Source: Aedes albopictus (taxonomy: Eukaryota; Arthropoda; Insecta; Diptera; Culicidae). From it: a stretch of 64,000 bases of DNA. Location: contig NC_085137.1 of NCBI RefSeq assembly GCF_035046485.1, positions 497,880,536 to 497,944,535 of the forward strand. The letters are read 5' to 3'. Both the position numbers and the translations under genes were made by a program. This document shows positions 57,898-64,000 of this stretch, in pieces. The notes below the pieces were generated by a model. It was given only the letters and a program-made list of their open reading frames with translations. It had not been told where the DNA came from and did no database searches. The first letter of the stretch is position 1; every line of letters begins with the position of its first letter.

Positions 57898-59860
57898 GAA
57901 TTCCTGAAGGAATTTCAGGAGGAATTCCAGAAGGAATGCCAGGAGGAATTCCAGAAGGAATTCCAGGAGGAATTCCAGAATGAATTCCAGGAGAAATTCC
58001 AGAAGGAATTCCAGGAAGGATCCCAGAAAGAATTCCAGGAGGAATTCCAGAAGGAATTATAGGAGAATTTCCAGAACGAATTCCAGGAGGATTTCCAGAC
58101 AAAATTCCAGAAGGAATTCCGGAACGAATTCCAGAAGGAATTCCGGAACGAATTCCAGGAGGAATTCCGGAACGAATTCCAGGAGGAATTTCGGAAGGAA
58201 TTCCAGGAGGAATTCCGCAAGGAATTCCAAGAGGAATTCCGGAAGGAATTCCAAGAGGAATTCCGGAAGGAATTCCAAGAGGAATTCCAGAAGGAATTCC
58301 AGGAGGAATTCCAGAAGGAATTCCAGGAGGAATGCCAGAAGGAATTCCAGAAGGAATTCCAGGAGGAATTCCAGAAGGAATTCCAGGAGGAATTCCAGAA
58401 GGAATTCCAGGAGGAATTCCAGAATGAATACCAGGAGGAATTTCAGAAGGAATTCCAGAAGGAATTCCAGGAGGAATTCCAGAAGGAATTCCAGGAGGAA
58501 TTCCAGAAGGAATTCCAGGAGGAATTCCAGAAGGAATTCCAGGAGGAATTCCAGAAGGAATTCCAGGAGGAATTCCAGAAGGAATTCCAGGAGGAATTCC
58601 AGAATGAATTCCAGGAGGAATTCCAGAAGGAATTCCAGAAGGAATTCCAGGAGGAATTCCAGAAGGAATTCCAGGAGGAATTCCAGAAGGAATTCCAGGA
58701 GGAATTCCAGAAGGAATTCCAGGAGGAATTCCAGAAGGAATTCCAGGAGGAATTCCAGAAGGAATTCCAGGAGGAATTCCAGAAGGAATTCCAGGAGGAA
58801 TTCCAGAAGGAATTCCAGGAGGAATTCCAGAAGGAATTCCAGGAGGAATTCCAGAAGGAATTCCAGGAGGAATTCCAGAAGGAATTCCAGGAGGAATTCC
58901 AGAAGGAATTCCAGGAGGAATTCCAGAAGGAATTCCAGGAGGAATTCCAGAAGGAATTCCAGGAGGAATTCCAGAAGGAATTCCAGGAGGAATTCCAGAA
59001 GGAATTCCAGGAGGAATTCCAGAAGGAATTCCAGGAGGAATTCCAGAAGGAATTCCAGGAGGAATTCCAGAAGGAATTCCAGGAGGAATTCCAGAAGGAA
59101 TTCCAGGAGGAATTCCAGAAGGAATTCCAGGAGGAATTCCAGAAGGAATTCCAGAAGGAATTCCGGAAGGAATTCCAGAAGGAGTTCCAGAAGGAATTCC
59201 AGGAGGAATTCCAGAAGGAATTCCAGGAGGAATTCCAGAATGAATTCCAGGAGGAATTCCAGAAGGAATTCCAGGAGGAATTCCAGAAGGAATTCCAGGA
59301 GGAATTCCAGAAGGAATTCCAGGAGGAATTCCAGAAGGAATTCCAGGAGGAATTCCAGAAGGATTTCCAGGAGGAATTTCAGAAGGAATTCCAGGAGGAA
59401 TTCCAGGAGGAATTCCAGGAGGAATTCCAGAAGGAATTCCAGGAGGAATTCCAGAAGGAATTCCAGGAGGAATTCCAGAAGGAATTCCAGGAGGAATTCC
59501 AGAAGGAATTCCAGGAGGAATTCCAGAAGGAATTCCAGGAGGAATTCCAGGAGGAATTCCAGAAGGAATTCCAGGAGGAATTCCAGAAGGAATTCCAGGA
59601 GGAATTCCAGAAGGAATTCCAGAAGGAATTCCAGGAGGAATTCCACAAGGAATTCCAGGAGGAATTCCAAAAGGAATTCCAGGAGGAATTCCAGAAGGAA
59701 TTCCAGGAGGAATTCCAGAAGGAATTCCAGGAGGAATTCCAGAAGGAATTCCAGGAGGAATTCCAGAAGGAATTCCAGGAGGAATTCCAGAAGGAATTCC
59801 AGGAGGAATTCCAGAAGGAATTCCAGAAGGAATTCCAGAAGGAATTCCAGAAGGAATTCC
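57898..59860. repeat. Homogeneous 24-bp dimer core with a 180-bp higher-order duplication
   Basis: GGAATTCCAGGA and GGAATTCCAGAA alternate for long stretches, giving 24-bp dimers. The alternation slips at about 58341, 58449, 58629, 59149 and 59613. A rare AGAATGAAT variant appears at 58421 and 58601, exactly 180 bp apart with the same slip pattern after it, and again near 59238. Confidence 0.92.
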
Positions 59861-60785
59861 ACAAAAAATCCTTCGAAGAATTCCACAAAGAATTTCACGT
59901 TGAATTCCAGGAGGAATTCCACTAGGAACTTCACGAGCAATTCGACGAGGAGTTCCACGAGGAATTCCACGAGTAATTTCACGAGAAAACCCACTAGGAA
60001 TTCCACAAGGAATTGCTGGAGAAATTCCAGGAGAAAGTCTACGAGGAATTCCACAAGGCATTCCCAGAAGAATTCCACGAGGAAGAATTCTAGGAGGAAT
60101 TTCAGGAGAATTCCAGAAGGATTTCTAGAAGTAATGTTTGATGGAATTCGAGGAGGAATTTAAAAAGGTTTTCAGGAGAATTACAAAAGGAATACCACGA
60201 AGTATTACACGAATATTTTCTAAGAAACTCCACGAGGATTTCCAGAAAAAAAAATTATTTTCAGGAAGAATTCCAATTCTAGGAAAAATTACAAAAGAGG
60301 TTTCTGGGAGAATTCTAAAAGGAATTCCTGGAGGAATTCCAGGAAGAACTACAAAAGGAATCCCACGAGGAATGCAAGAGGAACTCCAGGAGGAATTGCA
60401 GGAGAAATTCCAGGAGAACTTCGAGGAGGAATTTAGGGAGGAATTCCAAAAGAGATTCCAAGAGGAGTTCCAGAAGGAGTTTCAGAAAGAATTCGAGGAG
60501 GAAATCAAAAGGAATTTCAGGGTAAATTCCAGGAATAATTCCAGAAGTAATTCCAGGAGAAATTACTAAGGAATTCCAGCGGGATTTCGAGGAGGAATTC
60601 CAAAACTAGGAATTTCAGGAGAAATTTCAGGAGGAATAAAATGTCCACTGTATTCGTTGAGAAAATCGTAGAGGAATTCTTGAACAAATTCCTGGAAAAA
60701 ATCTTGAAGAAATTCCAGAAATCCCCGAAAAGATCAATGGATATTCCAGATGGAATTCCTGGAGGAATTATTAACACAATTTTTT

Positions 60786-62384
60786 AAGAGTTCTCTGGTC
60801 ATCCCCAAAGTATGCAATTAATCCTTTCAGCAGGAACATCTGGTGACAACCAATAGGAAATTTCTGAGGAAAACTTGAAGATAAAACGAAATGAAGGAAT
60901 ACGCACAATTGTTTCTTAACGCGGGAATTGTTTGAACCGCTCACACCCTTCCTTATTCCGAAGTGAGTTCACTCATTTGCTCGTATCAGACTACTCTTTC
61001 GTACCAATCTAAAAGATATTGCGAAGGACTACTATTTCATAACCTGAGTCGTCGTCCCGGAACAATACTCACCATACAGTCTATTACCGAATCACAAGGA
61101 AAAGCATCCTGACCCCTCCAACTGACTACCATCCCTCCATTGTTTCTGTTCCTCGGCATGGAAAGCGTGAACCAAATTAATTGCACAATAAGAACCACTA
61201 TAATTTACGAACAGAAGCGGACTGGCTTAGTAAAATGGATCCCCGTTTCTGTGCCTCTTCCTCGGCATATCAGATTGCATTGCGTCACTTTCGAGTCTAC
61301 GACGATGTGGCGCGCGCTCGGACACCAGCAACGACAATGGCCGTCCGAAGAAAGTGAATGCTTGAAATAGTCTTTTCCTTTGATGAGAAAATAATTTTGT
61401 GGGCTGGAAAAGGATAGGGTTTCGTATTATAAAGAAGTGGAAATTCCATTAGGCATTCTTGTGTGACTTGTCGCAGAAGCGTGGGAAGAAGATGTCCAAT
61501 ATCTCTTGTTTGTCGCCTTATGGAGACAATAGTCATTTGACTATTGTTCGACACAAAACATGAAACAAATCCTTTCAGCAGTCTGGTTGACGATTAAAAT
61601 CCACTTATCGCCGAGCGATTCCTTCATGCATGGCCCGGAAATCCTGGAATTTATAGCACAAGGTAGTGATCAAGTTTTAATCAAGTTTCCACTTGCGTAC
61701 CTTCTACCCCCGGAACAAACTTACGACTTTCATCACCTTGTCGCACATAACGTCGACGCCTACGAGGACGACGTGTCAGCTCAGCAACTTTGATGATGAA
61801 AGTTCGCAGTTTGTTCGCTGAATTCAATTAGGTGTTTGCTCCCCCGAACAACGCGTGTAACACTTGATGAACTACTACAACAATCCCGGGTGGCGAATGT
61901 GATGGATTTATTCATGGTGCTGTTGCTGGTTCATCCGCTGTGCTTTCGGCTTCGGAATGTATCCCAGTTGAGCATCCAAATTCAATTTCAAATATGCAAA
62001 TGATTCCCCCTTGGTGTGGAGCATGGTCGTTGAGAGGGTGGCAGTCATGGGAACGATGTAGATTACTATCGCTATTCTCAATAGTCACATATTTCCAAAA
62101 AATGTCAGCTAAGGCATTGTTTGCGGATTGTATCCACTGCGAAAAATAGAGATGTCCAATTTCACTGCTGCCAAATTTATGTAGATTTATGACCATGCAA
62201 AAAAAATCAATTTTTTACCTCTTCGAATATACGTTTATGTTTCGCGGGAAAACGATCTGCCCATTGTAGCTTCAAGCCTGTCCTAAGTTATATTCAACTC
62301 TCTACCCTATCCGCTATTCCACAATCTACAGCCTTAAGCTCTGCCTTATCCTTGATATGCTCTGAAAGTTTCGGAAGCGCTATT
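60786..62384. other. Gene-free, mostly single-copy stretch
   Basis: Moderate GC. A perfect ACAATAGTCA/TGACTATTGT hairpin lies at about 61527-61548. Frames at 61140-61370, 61560-61793 and 61940-62149 show no known motif. Confidence 0.45.
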
Positions 62385-62640
62385 AACTTTAAATCCTGTT
62401 GAAAGCCCGTGAAAACCCTTGAGATGTCTTAAAACGCCTCTGAAACCCTCCTGGAGCTCACCTGAAGTCACCTCAAACTACCGGAAATTATCCTGTATGC
62501 TCCTAAGCCCCCTGAAACCCTTCCGAAACACATTTACAATCCCCCGAAGTGTCCTGAAGTTTCCTGAAAACTGACCGAGACCCTCACCAGCACTTTTTAA
62601 ACTGGACTTATTCTTGAAACTTTCTTTGAATCCCCCGAAA
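62385..62640. repeat. Degenerate CCTGAAACCC minisatellite
   Basis: Loose units such as CCTGAAACCCTT and CCTGAAGTT; the opposite orientation to 3590-3830. Confidence 0.7.
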
Positions 62641-63353
62641 TCGCACTCATTTTTGTGTTTTGTGCCAACGTAAGAACTAACTGATATTCATAGGTCACAT
62701 AGTAAGTCTCGTAGCGTGCTGTCGTCACTCTTAGGAACTACGTGAAGTCCTTGCCGTTACAGTGTATTTTTGATCGGGTTCGTGATTTTCGGAAAAAAAA
62801 GTAGGCTTATTCGTTGTACTTCCGCTTTAGGACTTACTATGTTACCTGAAGGATAAAATCCCACCGGACGAACAGTCAAGCTTTGCACCCCAACACATGG
62901 GATTCGATGCTCATCACCAATACTGAAGGGACCATTGATGAATGAAGAAGATCCCCCATCGAATCGTGTCTCTTCGACCTGGTGGATAACAACAGTAAAC
63001 TAATTCTCTTCTCTGGACGAGTACGAACATCGTACGACAATACGTAACCAGTCGGACATTGTTCCGTAGATGGGCAACATCGCGCCCGAATCCGGTCGAC
63101 TTAAAAGGTACATTTTAATCTAATTGATGATTTTAAGAACGATAAGCGTGGATTTTCAGACTTTCCTGTTTTTCTTGCCTTCCCGGTCACTTTTTCTAAT
63201 TATTTTTTCATACGAACACGTCGGAACCCTGGCGGAATGCAACAGTGAAAGAATCATGTCGATTTGTTGACCCGTTCCCGAGCCTATTCGTGACATACAA
63301 ACACCATTTCATTTTTATTTATATAGATATATAGATAGATAAGTAATTGAGTC
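62641..63353. other. Gene-free stretch
   Basis: No gene. CAGTCGGACATTGTTCCGTAG at 63050-63070 resembles CGTCGGACATTGTCCTGTAG at 20354-20373, so a shared repeat is likely. A short ATAGAT tract lies near 63322-63342. Confidence 0.45.
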
Positions 63354-63355
63354 TA

Positions 63356-63896
63356 GGGTAAAAGGGTATAATGCGCCCCACCGGGGCAAAACGCCCCTTC
63401 TTATTTTCTAGCGATTCAAGCGCTTTTCGCATGCGTGATCGATTAGAAATCTCAAATATTGAAGAATTATTTCCATCAAGCTGGTCCGTTAGTGGATTGG
63501 TACAGAAAAGCAATAAAAATATCAAAAAGTCTGAAATCGAGGCTTTTGACGTAATATTTTACCTCTTGTGAGCTGACTTCATTTTATGCAGTTAAACACT
63601 TGTTTAAAGACCCTTCTAGGATAAGCATGTGGTGGAATTATCCTCTGGGACAGTTTTATCACGGGGCTGGACGTTTTTCTTTTAATGGGGCGTATTGCCC
63701 AGTTTGTTTTGAAAAGGCAAATTTCGAAAAACGTTTCAAAGCTTCCATAGCCACCTCTCGTAAGGCAAAGTTCGCATGGAACACTTCACTAACTTTAGTA
63801 ACAACGATTTGCAGTGAACAATAGATGGAATAAGGTGCCAGTTTCAGATATATTGCAATTTCTGCTTAGGGGGGGGCATATTATACCTGTTTACCC
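63356..63896. mobile_element. TA-flanked MITE with GGGTAAAAGGGTATAATG ends
   Basis: GGGTAAAAGGGTATAATGCG (left) and GGGTAAACAGGTATAATATG (right, read inward) are inverted, flanked by TA (63354-63355, 63897-63898); both ends then carry runs of G or C (GCGCCCC, GCCCCCC). The GGGTAA start resembles the element at 39152-44407. No transposase. Confidence 0.82.
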
Positions 63897-63898
63897 TA

Positions 63899-64000
63899 CA
63901 TGCATAACTGGTCTAGGGACGAAACGTCGAATGCCAAAACGTAGAAAGGAACAAACCGTCAGAAACGTGTAACCTAAGTAAATAGTGAGTTCATTATTCT
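63899..64000. other. Window end, unassigned
   Basis: Short sequence with GACGAAACGTCGAATGCC; nothing certain. Confidence 0.4.

Larger units (their letters stand above)
55985..60785. repeat. 4.8-kb GGAATTCCAGRA minisatellite (EcoRI-site rich)
   Basis: The basic unit is 12 bp, GGAATTCCAGGA or GGAATTCCAGAA, each with GAATTC. The flanks (55985-57460 and 59870-60785) are diverged; the centre (57898-59860) is nearly perfect. It is interrupted by an hAT-type MITE at 57471-57889. Frames of 673-739 codons on both strands exist only because 12 is divisible by three and the unit has no stop in several phases. Confidence 0.96.

Noticed and set aside
57842..60061. 739-codon minus-strand frame (GIPSGIPP repeats) as a structural protein gene
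   Set aside because: It is the translation of a 12-bp minisatellite; comparable frames exist on the other strand and in another phase, and there is no unique N- or C-terminal domain.
57980..60163. 727-codon plus-strand frame (RRNS repeats) as an arginine-rich protein
   Set aside because: Same minisatellite, no independent coding evidence.
61140..62149. Frames of 66-94 codons as host genes
   Set aside because: No motif, no consistent splice signals, and overlapping alternatives on the other strand.

Overview
This window looks like a transposon-packed stretch of a culicine mosquito genome, most likely Aedes. The evidence is a nearly full-length RTE-clade LINE resembling mosquito JAM1, an I-group LINE with an RNase H domain, many TA-flanked and hAT-type MITEs, short Helitrons, a tRNA-derived SINE fragment, and long degenerate minisatellites. 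The organism is inferred from repeat content, because no host protein-coding gene could be recognised. Every protein-coding signal I trust belongs to a mobile element, and all of those are broken. No database search was possible.

Layout. 1-3.3 kb: an (AGAC)87 microsatellite, then nested insertions (a hAT element within a hAT element, both with perfect 8-bp target duplications, and a foldback inside the inner one). 4.05-5.08 kb: a palindromic TA-flanked element. 5.94-20.01 kb: one large DNA transposon with ~480-bp terminal inverted repeats around a multi-exon DDE-like transposase gene. That gene is interrupted by ~9.5 kb of other elements: a minus-strand LINE fragment, a 7.7-kb foldback carrying five later insertions, and a hAT end. 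Its right terminal repeat carries an 891-bp MITE. 20.3-22.5 kb: GC-richer, largely single-copy sequence that could be a host promoter or first exon. 23.4-28.7 kb: an I-group LINE that kept endonuclease and RNase H but lost most of its reverse transcriptase; its 3' part holds a MITE with a SINE fragment inside. 30.7-33.0 kb: hairpin-rich elements. 36.8-44.4 kb: MITEs, including one that received the RTE LINE (14-bp target duplication). 45.2-46.9 kb: a tandem-repeat element with a terminal hairpin, then a foldback. 48.3-50.3 kb: a Helitron and two TA MITEs. 51.2-60.8 kb: a minisatellite of 12-bp GGAATTCC-containing units that flips orientation, with a very homogeneous 2-kb core and an hAT-type MITE inserted in it. 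60.8-64 kb: mostly single-copy DNA, a short minisatellite and one more TA MITE.

The most interesting object is the 5.94-20.01 kb transposon. The exon set, intron, long terminal repeats and candidate 5-bp target duplication fit one element, and its transposase belongs to a family I know only as uncharacterised arthropod/cnidarian proteins. Several nested insertions can be checked within the window, because the other arm of an inverted repeat preserves the uninterrupted site.
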